This document shows positions 50,725 through 59,984 of a stretch of DNA of 64,000 bases, in pieces. The stretch lies in NCBI GenBank assembly GCA_019918135.1, contig WBZZ01005875.1:1-64000 (forward strand), read 5' to 3'. The notes beneath the pieces were generated by a model. That model was given only the letters and a program-made list of their open reading frames with translations. It was not told the DNA's origin and made no database searches. The position numbers and the translations under genes were made by a program. The stretch is from Paulinella micropora. Lineage: Eukaryota; Cercozoa; Imbricatea; Euglyphida; Paulinellidae. Positions within the stretch are counted from its first letter, which is position 1, and each line of letters opens with the position of its first letter.

Positions 50725-51960
50725 TCCAACCAAAGAAATTTAATCGCACAAAATCCAGACGGAGATTTCGTAAATGTAAAAGTAGGGCATGATGGTTATC
50801 TTGAGACTAATGTTGAAAAAACAGAATTTGGTGAATTAGCAACATCACAATACATACCAATTATACAAGAAACATTTATGTATAATGTAAATACCTCTAA
50901 GTGGAACACAAGCACTACTAGTGCTACATTAGAGCAAAAGAGTGCTATGGCATATCTAACAACACAGGCAGTTGGAGGTTCAAGATTATTCATCGAAACA
51001 AAAAAGAAAATTAAATATCGTGCTGGTATGGGGGTATGTGTCAGATTTACTGCTTTGTGGAATACAAATGAAGCAGGCGGATATTCATCTTATGTAGGTA
51101 TTGGTGATTCCTTCTTGACGGACGGATTTTTCTTCTCAAGAGAAAATGGTGTAATGAAAATATACCAATTAAACAACTCCAATGTCATTACCGAGGTTAA
51201 ACAAAGTCTATGGAATGTAGATAAAGCAGATGGAACGGATTACTTACCAGCCATTGATTTCAGTAAGGGTAATGTATTTCAGATTAAATATCAATACTTA
51301 GGTTTTGGTCAGATATCATTTTATATTGAAAATCCAAACACTGGACAATTTCAACTAGTCCATGCTATACGATATGCCAACAGCAAAACTGCTACATCTC
51401 TTAATAATACTACTTTACCATTCTTGGCTTCTTTGGCTGTTGGTGTTAATCCGCAAATCCAAAATCTTAGAATTGCCAGTGTTGGATGCTTTATTGAAAG
51501 AACTGAAATCATAAGAGGTATTCCATTTATTTATGAAAGAACAGCAAATACAACAAATGTAGCAACTCATGCTTTTACTATGAGGAATAATACTAAAATT
51601 ATTGGAAACACTATTGCTAATTATAGTATAGTGTATCCTAGACGGCTAAATATTCTAAATACTGACACTAAAAGTAGCGTAATCATTAAGGTAATAAAAA
51701 ATGCTACACTTACAGGTGCCGTTTATGCTGAGAACAATACAAATACGAGTTTAGTTTCGTTTGATACTACTGCCACTATTAGTGGCGGGAATGTGATTGC
51801 TGTTGTATTCGTGAATACTAGTGATGCTCAAAGTATAAATTTTGCTGATTATGATTTAGATGACATGTTGCCAAGCGAAAGGCTAACAATAACAGCACAG
51901 GCTACTGCAAATCAGACTATAAGTATTCAGTATGCTTTTACTTGGTTAGAAGACCCATGA
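50722..51960 (+). CDS. P1 lectin-like beta protein of unknown function
   Basis: 412 residues, same length as the P2 copy at 54388-55626. Shared MSxQRNLIAQNPDGxF start, KYRxGMGVxxRFTAxW, and KGNVFQIxxQYLGFGxIxFxIENPxTGxFQLVHxIxYAN, which resembles a concanavalin-like jelly-roll core. N-terminal LIAQNPDGxF and VxVGxDG patterns recall phage/virus tip proteins. Placed next to the capsid gene it may be a virion spike or attachment protein. More diverged between elements than the capsid genes, as expected for a surface protein. Confidence 0.6.
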   Translation: MSNQRNLIAQNPDGDFVNVKVGHDGYLETNVEKTEFGELATSQYIPIIQETFMYNVNTSKWNTSTTSATLEQKSAMAYLTTQAVGGSRLFIETKKKIKYRAGMGVCVRFTALWNTNEAGGYSSYVGIGDSFLTDGFFFSRENGVMKIYQLNNSNVITEVKQSLWNVDKADGTDYLPAIDFSKGNVFQIKYQYLGFGQISFYIENPNTGQFQLVHAIRYANSKTATSLNNTTLPFLASLAVGVNPQIQNLRIASVGCFIERTEIIRGIPFIYERTANTTNVATHAFTMRNNTKIIGNTIANYSIVYPRRLNILNTDTKSSVIIKVIKNATLTGAVYAENNTNTSLVSFDTTATISGGNVIAVVFVNTSDAQSINFADYDLDDMLPSERLTITAQATANQTISIQYAFTWLEDP

Positions 51961-52065
51961 AAGCAAAAAAAAAAACGAAAATGGAAGTGTGGATTTTCAA
52001 ATATCACTTTTTAAAATACTTGATAAAATTTTTTTTTCTAACTTCATTCATTTCTTCATTTTTTT

Positions 52066-52482
52066 CTAGAAATGAAAGTACACATGCCACATCGCAAAAT
52101 CTATCATCGTCAATTGAAACTGATAACACATTTTTTTCTTACACTCTTTACAAGGTGCTTTATTTAATATACATCCTTCTTCTGTACATGTAGCAGTCGC
52201 TATTTCTTCGCCTACATTAGCCTTTATTTCGGTAATTCCACTCTCTCTCACAACAAGATCTGTTTCCTTAAAAGGAGTGCTTTGTTCCTCCATCATTTTT
52301 TCTAATGTGGCCTCCAATGGAATAACTACTTTCACGTTGTCGTCCCTCTGCTTGTATTGCTCATAGAAAGATACAATGTCAGGCTTAGTCCATTTAATTG
52401 TCGGCATTTTGACATTGCCGCTGTCAAGGTTCCATTTTTCAATTTCATTCAAGTAGTCTTGTTTGGTGTTGAGGTCAGTCAT
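52066..52482 (-). CDS. P1 small protein with C-terminal zinc ribbon
   Basis: 138 residues: MTDLNTKQDYLNEIEKWNLD, then a linker, SGITEIKANVGEEIA, then CTEEGC...CKECKKKMC. The first ~100 residues match the P2 protein at 55817-56319, but the C-terminus is a Cys cluster here and an ExoX-C-like domain there. Probably part of the replication end. Converges on the lectin-like gene. Confidence 0.6.
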   Translation of the reverse strand: MTDLNTKQDYLNEIEKWNLDSGNVKMPTIKWTKPDIVSFYEQYKQRDDNVKVVIPLEATLEKMMEEQSTPFKETDLVVRESGITEIKANVGEEIATATCTEEGCILNKAPCKECKKKMCYQFQLTMIDFAMWHVYFHF

Positions 52483-52607
52483 GATATTTTAGAATTTCAC
52501 TTCGTGCTACGCACTCTCGCTTATTCTAAAACATCGAAAAAAAATTTAAAGAAAAAATAATTAAAAGAAAACGATGTTTTGTGATGACGAAGTCAGAACA
52601 AAATATC
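52483..52607. terminator. Paired facing hairpins (52483-52536; 52572-52607)
   Basis: GATATTTTAGAAT...ATTCTAAAACATCG, an A-rich spacer, then CGATGTTTTGT...ACAAAATATC. It fills the whole gap between two same-strand genes. The matching gap in P2 (56320-56347) is only 28 bases and lacks it. Confidence 0.85.
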
Positions 52608-52893
52608 AAATATATTTTTTTACTTCACTTTTAATGTCAGTAAATTTATCAAACCACGGCTGTTTCATAACCCATTCAAGATATGGTTTGTCAATGGTAG
52701 CAACATCTTGAATTTTCTTACCTTTATACTTACCAAATGGAAAAATATCCCTTGGCTTGCCTGCCCGTGCATTTTCAATCATTTGGATTTCGTCAGTAAT
52801 TATCTTTTTAACATCGGTAATAGAAAATGTTTCTTTTTTATTTTCAACAGAGAGTTTCTCAAACTTCTCACATAATCTGGTGAGGGTGGTCAT
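52606..52893 (-). CDS. P1 ExoX-C-like small protein
   Basis: 95 residues: helical N-terminus (LCEKFEKLSVENKKETFSIT) and IFPFGKYKGKKIQDVATIDK PYLEWVMKQ, the 'FGKYKGKxIxDV...PYLxWxxxQ' motif of the ExoX-like C-terminal/DUF3820 type found with exonucleases and alone in many viruses. About 95% identical to P2 56348-56635. Possible nucleic-acid-binding helper of replication. Confidence 0.7.
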   Translation of the reverse strand: MTTLTRLCEKFEKLSVENKKETFSITDVKKIITDEIQMIENARAGKPRDIFPFGKYKGKKIQDVATIDKPYLEWVMKQPWFDKFTDIKSEVKKYI

Positions 52894-52944
52894 TGGTCTA
52901 TATAGAGTGGTAAAAAATTTTATAAAAAAAATTAATTAATTGTT

Positions 52945-53090
52945 GATATTTTGTTCTGACTTCGTCATCACAAAACATCGTGTCATGCTTTAATGGAGGA
53001 CGATGTTTGATAATAAACGAGAGTGCGTAGCACGACCATCTCGTAGAGTGATTACGCCCTTCGGGCAGTAAAGTGAAATTATCAAATATC
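52945..53090. terminator. Paired facing hairpins (52945-52980; 53001-53090)
   Basis: First is almost identical to 45963-45998; second contains GTGCGTAGCAC and GCCC-TTCG-GGC as in 46030-46120 and overlaps the polymerase stop at 53082. The matching P2 gap (56636-56704) has no such pair. Confidence 0.85.
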
Positions 53091-53855
53091 AAAGCCGTAA
53101 GGGATACTATCATTTTCGTTGATAAACTCACGCCCGCACCATCTTGTTTTATTAACTACTTTTACAACATTCTTTTGGTGATGTATGCTAAAGTGTTCAA
53201 TATGTTGTTGTTTGCTGTTTCTGCTAGTATGTATTTTCTTCATTATAAAGTCTCTGGTATTAGTTAAACTTTCACCCTTATCCATTAATTCATAAGCGGT
53301 TGGATTTAACTTTTTCAAATCTAAACCTTTTCCTCTAAAGTGGAAATGAGTTTTACCTTTTTCTTCCCCTTTCTTTACATACTCCAACATATACAATTGT
53401 GGTGCTATCCATAATCCCCTTATTATTTTACAATCCGTTCCAAGGTCGTCATCCATTCCCCCGATTGTTTTATCTCTAAATCTCTTTATCCGTTCAATAT
53501 TTCTTACATGGCTTTGAATGCTGTCTGTATCTGTGTAATAATAGTCTCTGTCGGGGTCGTTGTCTGGGTTGGCTTCGGTCATATACTTATACATAATTCG
53601 TCTGCTGTATGCTAGGATAAATGCCCCGTATTGAGTGGGTTTTGTAATTTTATCTTCTATTATTTGTTCGTCGCGTGGTGTTCCCGAGATAAGCCATAAT
53701 TCACCATTTGCCTCATCAAATTTCTCAATATCTGTTATCACGTATTTAGCCCAGAATTTCCAATACTCGTGATTTTTAGAAATATATTTACTCACTGAGT
53801 TTATCGGTCTTTGAATTGTCTTTCCGTATAAAGCATTCATAAATAACTTCGCCAA
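53082..53855 (-). pseudogene. P1 DNA polymerase B, 3' part (cut by inversion)
   Basis: About 257 residues matching the last third of the P2 polymerase. Palm motif B (KLFMNALYGKTI) is at the very start, motif C is YYYTDTDSIQ, then thumb sequence (HFHFRGKGLDLKKLNPTAYE) and the end NKTRWCGREF. It continues the fragment at 21672-23814 without overlap or gap, which fixes the breakpoint. No own start codon. Confidence 0.9.
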
Positions 53856-53857
53856 CG
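53855..53857. other. Inversion breakpoint, right
   Basis: P1 polymerase 3' part on the minus strand meets P2 capsid 3' part on the plus strand within two or three bases. Confidence 0.85.
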
Positions 53858-54288
53858 GTCGCCGTTTGAAGAAGATTTATCACTCAGTTTTTAACAACGA
53901 AGAAAGAAAGAACACTGCTTATGACCATGATAATCGAACAGCAACAAAGATCGCTACTTTATACACTACTCTAGACGGAGCAAGTCAGCAAGAGTTTAAC
54001 ATTGACTGCGCCACTGAAGAAGACTATATGTACCTGAAGCCTAAGATTGAGGGTTCGGCCTTGTTGAATAATGATGTGTATAAATACAACTGGTTTTGGG
54101 TTGATACTTGGGATAATACCCGCCCGCTATGGAGCAAAGACCAAAATGAAATCAGCGGTTTAAGTCTTGATACTGAGCGACGATGGGAGTTTATTGGCAC
54201 TAATGCGGGAACTGCTCTTAACCACTACACCGTGGCAATCACTCAGCGGGAGGTTCAGGTTAAGGCGAATATGATTACGATTAGTTGA
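53857..54288 (+). CDS. P2 major capsid protein, C-terminal third
   Basis: About 143 residues aligned to the end of the P1 capsid protein (KIYHSVFNNEERKNTAYDHD; YKYNWFWVDTWDNTRPLW; ISGLSLDTERRWEF; LNHYTVAITQREV). It completes the N-terminal part at 23815-24853. Cannot be expressed as capsid protein in the present arrangement. Confidence 0.9.
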   Translation, partial: GRRLKKIYHSVFNNEERKNTAYDHDNRTATKIATLYTTLDGASQQEFNIDCATEEDYMYLKPKIEGSALLNNDVYKYNWFWVDTWDNTRPLWSKDQNEISGLSLDTERRWEFIGTNAGTALNHYTVAITQREVQVKANMITIS

Positions 54289-54337
54289 TATTTATGAGCA
54301 TCGCTTTCATTTCATTTTCGCTTGCTCATAAACATCG
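54287..54337. terminator. Hairpin after P2 capsid gene
   Basis: GATATTTATGAGCA...TGCTCATAAACATCG, starting at the stop codon. No facing partner before the next ATG (54388). Confidence 0.8.
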
Positions 54338-54387
54338 TGAAAGATTAATAGATTAAATATTTTTTTCTCGTATAATATAGACCTACA

Positions 54388-55626
54388 ATGTCCCACCAAC
54401 GAAATTTAATCGCACAAAATCCTGACGGAGAATTTATAAATGTCAGTGTTGGATACGATGGTAATATTGAAACAAATAATTCAAAAACCGCTTTTGGCGA
54501 AGCAGTAGTAGGTCAATTAACACCAGTATTACAAGAAATCTTTCCATATACCATTAATACTAGGATATGGACAAAAACAGAAACAAAATCGTCTGTGTCA
54601 TTTTTGAATAATATGGCTGAATTGAAAACAACTGCTAATGCTACGGCAGATGCTGGATTAGTAAGTAAAAGGAGAATAAAATATAGAACTGGAATGGGTG
54701 TCCTCGCCCGCTTTACTGCTATATGGACAACGGATGATACAAAAGATTACTATTCATTTATTGGAATAGGAAATGATCTCGTTGATGGATTTTATTTTTA
54801 CAAAAATCAAGCAGGAATGAATATCGCGCATCTTAAAGGAGGTGTTGCAGTTTATATTGACCAAGAAGACTGGGACGACCCATGCGATGGGAATTTCGCT
54901 ATGCCGAACTTAGACTGGAGCAAAGGAAATGTATTTCAAATTCAATTTCAGTATCTTGGGTTTGGTGCTATTAAGTTTTCAATTGAAAATCCCATAACAG
55001 GATTATTTCAATTAGTTCATATGATTGAATATGCGAATGCTAATACTGGTGTAAGCCTGCGAAATACAACATTACCTTTTACGGCGGTCATGAGAAATGA
55101 TGCAAAGACTGGAATACAAATTCTTAAAACGGCGAGTGCCAGTTTATTCATTGAAGGAACGAATACTATTAATACCAGCATAACAAACGAAGTGGAAGGA
55201 AGTAAAGCAGCAAACACCACTGAAAGTCCTATTATTAGTATAAGAAACAAAGCAACATTTGATGCTGGCGGTGCTAATTTAGCAAATTATTCAAATGTTT
55301 ATCCCACTTTGATAAGTATTACAAATGAAGATACTAAGTCGAATGTTGTCAGAATGGTATTAAATGGAACACTAACTGGAGCAGGTTTTGCTGATGTTGA
55401 TTCTAAGTATTCAATTGTAGATACTGACACAAAGGCGAGTGCTATTGCAAACGGAACAACAATTTTTAAACTATATGTTAATTCTCAATCAACTCAACAA
55501 ATCAATCTTAGAAGTTATGATATATACCTATCACCGAGTGATGTATTGACTTTTACACAGAAGTCTGTCTCTGCTGGTGGAGGAGGAAATATCAATATTA
55601 TTGCTAACTTCGTTGAGGACCAATAG
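54388..55626 (+). CDS. P2 lectin-like beta protein of unknown function
   Basis: 412 residues, homologue of 50722-51960. Conserved parts: MSHQRNLIAQNPDGEFINVS start, KYRTGMGVLARFTAIW, GNVFQIQFQYLGFGAIKFSI. The C-terminal third is more diverged. Likely virion surface protein (inference from location and fold-like pattern). Confidence 0.6.
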   Translation: MSHQRNLIAQNPDGEFINVSVGYDGNIETNNSKTAFGEAVVGQLTPVLQEIFPYTINTRIWTKTETKSSVSFLNNMAELKTTANATADAGLVSKRRIKYRTGMGVLARFTAIWTTDDTKDYYSFIGIGNDLVDGFYFYKNQAGMNIAHLKGGVAVYIDQEDWDDPCDGNFAMPNLDWSKGNVFQIQFQYLGFGAIKFSIENPITGLFQLVHMIEYANANTGVSLRNTTLPFTAVMRNDAKTGIQILKTASASLFIEGTNTINTSITNEVEGSKAANTTESPIISIRNKATFDAGGANLANYSNVYPTLISITNEDTKSNVVRMVLNGTLTGAGFADVDSKYSIVDTDTKASAIANGTTIFKLYVNSQSTQQINLRSYDIYLSPSDVLTFTQKSVSAGGGGNINIIANFVEDQ

Positions 55627-55818
55627 ATATTTATGAGCATCGCTTTCATTCGCTACGCTCATTTTCGCTTGCTCATAAACATCGTTTAAAAGTGAAGTAA
55701 ATAATAAAAAAAAAATAAACGGGAGGCGATGTTCGTAATTATCTCCAACACGTTGGAGATTCACGGGAGCGGGGTATCTCAAACAAGTTTGAGATTGGAG
55801 TGTGGATTTACGAATATC
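55626..55818. terminator. Paired facing hairpins (55626-55684; 55727-55818)
   Basis: First repeats the GATATTTATGAGCA...TGCTCATAAACATCG type; second is CGATGTTCGTAA...TTACGAATATC with nested ATCTCCAAC/GTTGGAGAT and ATCTCAAAC/GTTTGAGAT stems. Lies between convergent stops (55626, 55817). P1 has no pair at 51961-52065. Confidence 0.85.
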
Positions 55819-56319
55819 AATTATAAATTTTTTTTACCGCATCTTTGTTATTAAAATAAGGTTGTTGAATTAAATATTCAAGGTATGGTTTGTCAATCTT
55901 AGCGACATCTTCAATTTTCATTTTTTTATACTTACCATATTGAAGAAAAATATCGGTTTCACTTTGTGCTATTTCTTCGCCGACCTTAGCCTTTATTTCG
56001 GTGATACCAGTGGAAGGGACTTTGTCCCTTTCCAAACCCGCGGGGGTATGGTAGGGGGTTTCACCCCCTCCCTCTTTTAAATCAGCAGTAGTAAAAGGAG
56101 TGCTTTCTTCTTCGTCCGTTATAGCAAATGTTGATTTATCTTGCAAATCAACATTGGACGGAATTACTACTTTAACATTATCATCCCTTGGCTTATATTG
56201 CTCATAAAAAGAAACAATGTCAGGCTTTGTCCATTTAATAGTGGGTTTCTTAACTTCGCTGTCAATGTTCCATTTTCAATTTCATTCAAGTAGTCCTGCT
56301 TGGTGCTTAGGTCTGTCAT
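55817..56319 (-). CDS. P2 small protein with ExoX-C-like C-terminus, frameshifted
   Basis: Starts at the ATG at 56319 (MTDLSTKQDYLNEIENG) and loses frame near 56,272; the frame 56146-55817 continues (VPSTGITEIKAKVGEEIA) and ends in LQYGKYKKMKIEDVAKIDKP YLEYLIQQ, the same motif as in the neighbour at 56348. P1's version ends in a zinc ribbon instead. Confidence 0.6.
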
Positions 56320-56347
56320 TGATATATATACTACAAAATAATTTTTA

Positions 56348-56635
56348 TTAAATGTATTTTTTTACTTCACTTTTAATGTCAGTAAATTTATCAAACCACG
56401 GCTGTTTCATAACCCATTCAAGGTATGGCTTATCAATAACCGCTATATCTTGAATTTTCTTACCTTTATACTTACCAAATGGAAAAGTATCCTTTGGCTT
56501 GCCAGCCCGCGCATTTTCAATCATTTGGATTTCGTCAGTAATTATCTTTTTAACATCGGTAAGAGAAAATGTTTCTTTTTTATTTTCAATAGAGAGTTTT
56601 TCAAACTTCTCGCATAGTCTGGTTAGGGCGGACAT
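56348..56635 (-). CDS. P2 ExoX-C-like small protein
   Basis: 95 residues, intact; TFPFGKYKGKKIQDIAVIDK and PYLEWVMKQPW as in P1. Lies 70 bases upstream (in genome order) of the polymerase stop and shares its direction. Confidence 0.7.
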   Translation of the reverse strand: MSALTRLCEKFEKLSIENKKETFSLTDVKKIITDEIQMIENARAGKPKDTFPFGKYKGKKIQDIAVIDKPYLEWVMKQPWFDKFTDIKSEVKKYI

Positions 56636-56704
56636 TGGTGTATATAGACTGACGAAAATTTTTTATGGAAAAAAATATATATATTTTTTTTATAATTAAT
56701 TCTT

Positions 56705-59638
56705 TTATGTCCTTATATGGTATCCTCGCGGAATGCTATCATTATCAGTATAGAAATCTCGTCCGCACCATCTCGTCTTATTTACAACTTTTACAACATT
56801 CTTTTGGTGTTGAATGCTAAAGTGTTCAATGTGTTGCTGTTTGCTGTTTCTGCTCGTGTGTATCTTCTTCATTATGAAGTCTCTTGTGTTTGTCAGGCTT
56901 TCGCCCTTGTCCATTAGTTCATATGAAGCAGGATTTAATTTCTTCAAGTCCAATCCTTTTCCTCTAAAGTGGAAATGTGTCTTGCCTTGCTCATCGCCTT
57001 TCTTAACATACTCCAACATATACAATTTTGGTGCTACCCATATACCCCTTATTATCTTACCATCGCCCAAATCATCATTCATCCCTCCTATTGAAACATC
57101 TCTAAACCTTTTTATTTTTTCAATTTGTCGCACATGTGATTGAATGCTGTCCGTGTCTGTATAATAATAATCTTTGTCTGTGGTATTGTCTGGGTTAGCC
57201 TCGGTCATATACTTATACATAATTCGCCTGCTGTATGCTAATATAAAGGCTCCATGTGTGGGTTTCGTAATTTTTTCTTCCTTTTCTTTCTCGTCTCTAG
57301 GAATACCAGTGATTAGCCATAATTCTCCGTTTGCTTCGTCAAACTTTTCAATATCGGTTATAACATTCTTCGCCCAGAATTTCCAATACTCGTGATTTTT
57401 TGTTATGTATTTACTCACAGAGTTAATTGGTCTTTGGATTGTCTTTCCGTATAAAGCATTCATAAACAACTTGGCGAGTAGATATTGCGGTGTGCCTTTC
57501 TTTGAGTTTTCTTTTTTCTTGAATAACTCTGAGACATATTCTTTGAATACTGGTTCTGCTTCTTCAGTGTAGTATCCGCGATTAATTTTAACTTCGTATC
57601 CAAGTTCTAACATATCTTCAATATCAACACTCGTGAGCCATTGGTCTTTCATATCTTTTAGTTCCCACTTTAAGCATCCTTTGCTATCGCGGAATGGCAC
57701 TCGCGGGTGTAAAAGGTTTTTTGGTGATATGTAATCAACATTATATATACCAAGTTTCCCCTTCATTTCTCCTTCGCACTCTTTTATTTCACCAGTCATA
57801 AATAATTCAAGCATTGCGGTTGGATAAAGTGAGACGACATCCGCATCAATAAGATAATCTACAATCTCATCAAACTTAATTTCGCCACTTAAGTATTTTT
57901 GGTATTGCTCTGAGATAAACCTCCTTTTGCTTGGATAAGTTCTAGCACCATACACAGCCTTTCTAAAGTCTCTTTCTTGTTTTATGGTAGGTAATTGAAT
58001 GATGTATTTTCCATCTATCCTCTTTTTCCATAAATTGAATGTAAGAGACGAAGTAGAAATAAAAGCGGTTAAGTTTGTTTTGTGCTCTTCGTATGTTTGT
58101 CTATTTAGTGTGTCGTGGAGTTCCTTAAGCCCCATAACATCTTTCTCTAAATATTCTAAATATTCTTTTTTGGTTTCTTCATCCATTTCTTCCCATCGTT
58201 TCGCTTTACTATGGTCAAAGTCTCCTTTTGAAACATTACAGCCCAATGTTTCAAGGTTCTTTTTAAGGCTTCCTTCAGTGTGCTTGCACATATCCCAGAA
58301 TTTTATGTTTTTGTATTCCATTGAGATAATGGCTCCATTATTAATCAATGGAGTGTCTTTAATTTTTCTTTTGATAAATTCTTTTTGAAGGAAGTAGTGG
58401 TCAAACTTTGAACCATTAAAGGCATTAACATATAATTTTGCTTTTGGTTTTCTTTTTGCTAAATCTTCAGCGAATTTAAAAATTATATCAAGAAGTTTGG
58501 GAATACAATCATCGCCAGCGACATATTTAAAACCAATATCTGCAATTGTATAGCCCGCTATGTATGGGGTGTGCAATTCGTATAGGTTTGTAAAAGTCTC
58601 AAGGTCATAATGAAAAACCTCATCTTGATTGTTATAATTCATTTCATCAAATCTAGTTAATAAAGACCTTACTTGTTTTTCTTTTTCTCTAAGTTTAGCC
58701 TTCGCATATGTAATCCTTTTATTATTGCAAGTGTGATTATTTAAATATTCCCTCAGACAATTGGGGCACTTATTTTTGTTTCTTTTTATAAAACTTATAT
58801 AATGTCCTTTAAGAAGATAACAAAGCACATCCGCAGTAATTAAAGGGTCTTCAAAGTTTTTGAAAGTCTGTTTCGTTGTCGCATCAGTTATTTCAAAATA
58901 CTTACCTTCAATACAATATTTTTTTAATATTTCAAAACCAACCGATAAAGGTATGTAAGAATTAGTTTCAAGTTTAAATTCTTTTCTAATATCATTACAT
59001 ACTTTTTTATTAAGTTTTGATTTACCCTTCAAAGGAAGGTTTAATATATTCTTGACAACATAGAAGAAACAATTATTATCCTTACTCCTTGGATTAATAT
59101 GAATTCCTTCATCTGTTTTATTTTTCAAATCCTTTCCTGAAGAATTGCATCCGCCTCCGTCTTCTTGGACAATTTGAATATTTATGTATTGGATAATTCG
59201 TTCATATCCGTGAGCACTGGCTTCAAGATTTTGTTCGTTGTATAGATATATATCACGAAATAGGTCGTCTATATCTTTCAACTTAACGGAATTGAAAGTT
59301 TTCCATTTGTAAAATAAACTATTTTGGCTGTCATCAACATCCGTTATATAACCAAACTTAATATGAATACTTGCTTCGTTTGTCATACCTCTGGTTTTAA
59401 CATCTCTTACTGCTCTCATAATTATTAGTTCAATCGCATCCATATCATAAAATTACTGTCAAGATTTCTAAAAGGGGTATGAAAAGCCGTTTATACCTAT
59501 GTTTCGTATTGGTCTTAGTTCAACGAGTTTTACCTCTCGTCGTCCCGCCTCTCGTGTCTTTGTTTCGCGTAAGTTCGCCCTTACCTTCGCTAGTTCTACA
59601 TTTTCTTTTGTTGGTCTAGGTGGTAATGGTGGTGGCAT
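56705..59638 (-). CDS. P2 protein-primed DNA polymerase B
   Basis: 912 residues are open from 59443; homology with P1 extends upstream to an ATG at 59638 (MPPPLPPRPTKENVE), with one missing base near 59,450. Exonuclease motifs: FHYDLET near residue 279, NAFNGSKFDHYF, YLEKDVMGLKEL. Polymerase motifs: DADVVSLYPTAM near 530, KLFMNALYGKTI near 660, YYYTDTDSIQ near 763. An N-terminal Cys/His region (KDNNCFFYVV near 125, then GHYISFIKRNKNKCPNCLRE with NNHTC) may be an OTU-like fold plus zinc knuckle. It replicates the element with a protein primer at the termini. Confidence 0.92.
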
Positions 59639-59743
59639 ATTTTACTTTTATATTAGCAGGAATATAAAAATATTGAAAATAATTAAATTGTTTTACCAAT
59701 ATATATATCAATATATATGCTTATCTTTAGATGAAAAATAGTT

Positions 59744-59935
59744 TTACATTTTTTCTGTTGCTTTTTCTTTTGCTTTCATTTTTTCATATTCTTCCAGTTT
59801 CCTGTTTCTTTCTTTAAGTTTTTCTTTTCTCATTCTGTTTATTTCATCGCGATTTCTGTTATAATAAGCCATCGCTTTATCATTGTTTGCCTTTCGTCTA
59901 TCTTCAAGTGTGAGATATTTCTTGTGTCTGCCCAT
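59744..59935 (-). CDS. P2 small basic protein (MGR...YYNxN type)
   Basis: 63 residues: MGRHKKYLTLEDRRKANNDK, AMAYYNRNRDEINRMRKEKL, charged helical tail. Homologue of 21353-21574. Function unknown, probably nucleic-acid-binding. Confidence 0.6.
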   Translation of the reverse strand: MGRHKKYLTLEDRRKANNDKAMAYYNRNRDEINRMRKEKLKERNRKLEEYEKMKAKEKATEKM

Positions 59936-59984
59936 TGTATATTATAAGTAATATAATTTTACTCTTTAGATTGAAATTAATTAT

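Larger units (their letters stand above)
37566..53855 (-). mobile_element. Polinton P1, virion/integrase part (inverted)
   Basis: Begins with AGTAAATGATAACCC, one base different from the left P1 tip. Contains integrase, SAP-like gene, charged protein, fibre, membrane and Cys-rich genes, ATPase, core, coiled coil, protease, penton, capsid, a lectin-like gene, two small genes and the 3' third of the P1 polymerase, ending at the breakpoint near 53,855. Confidence 0.9.
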
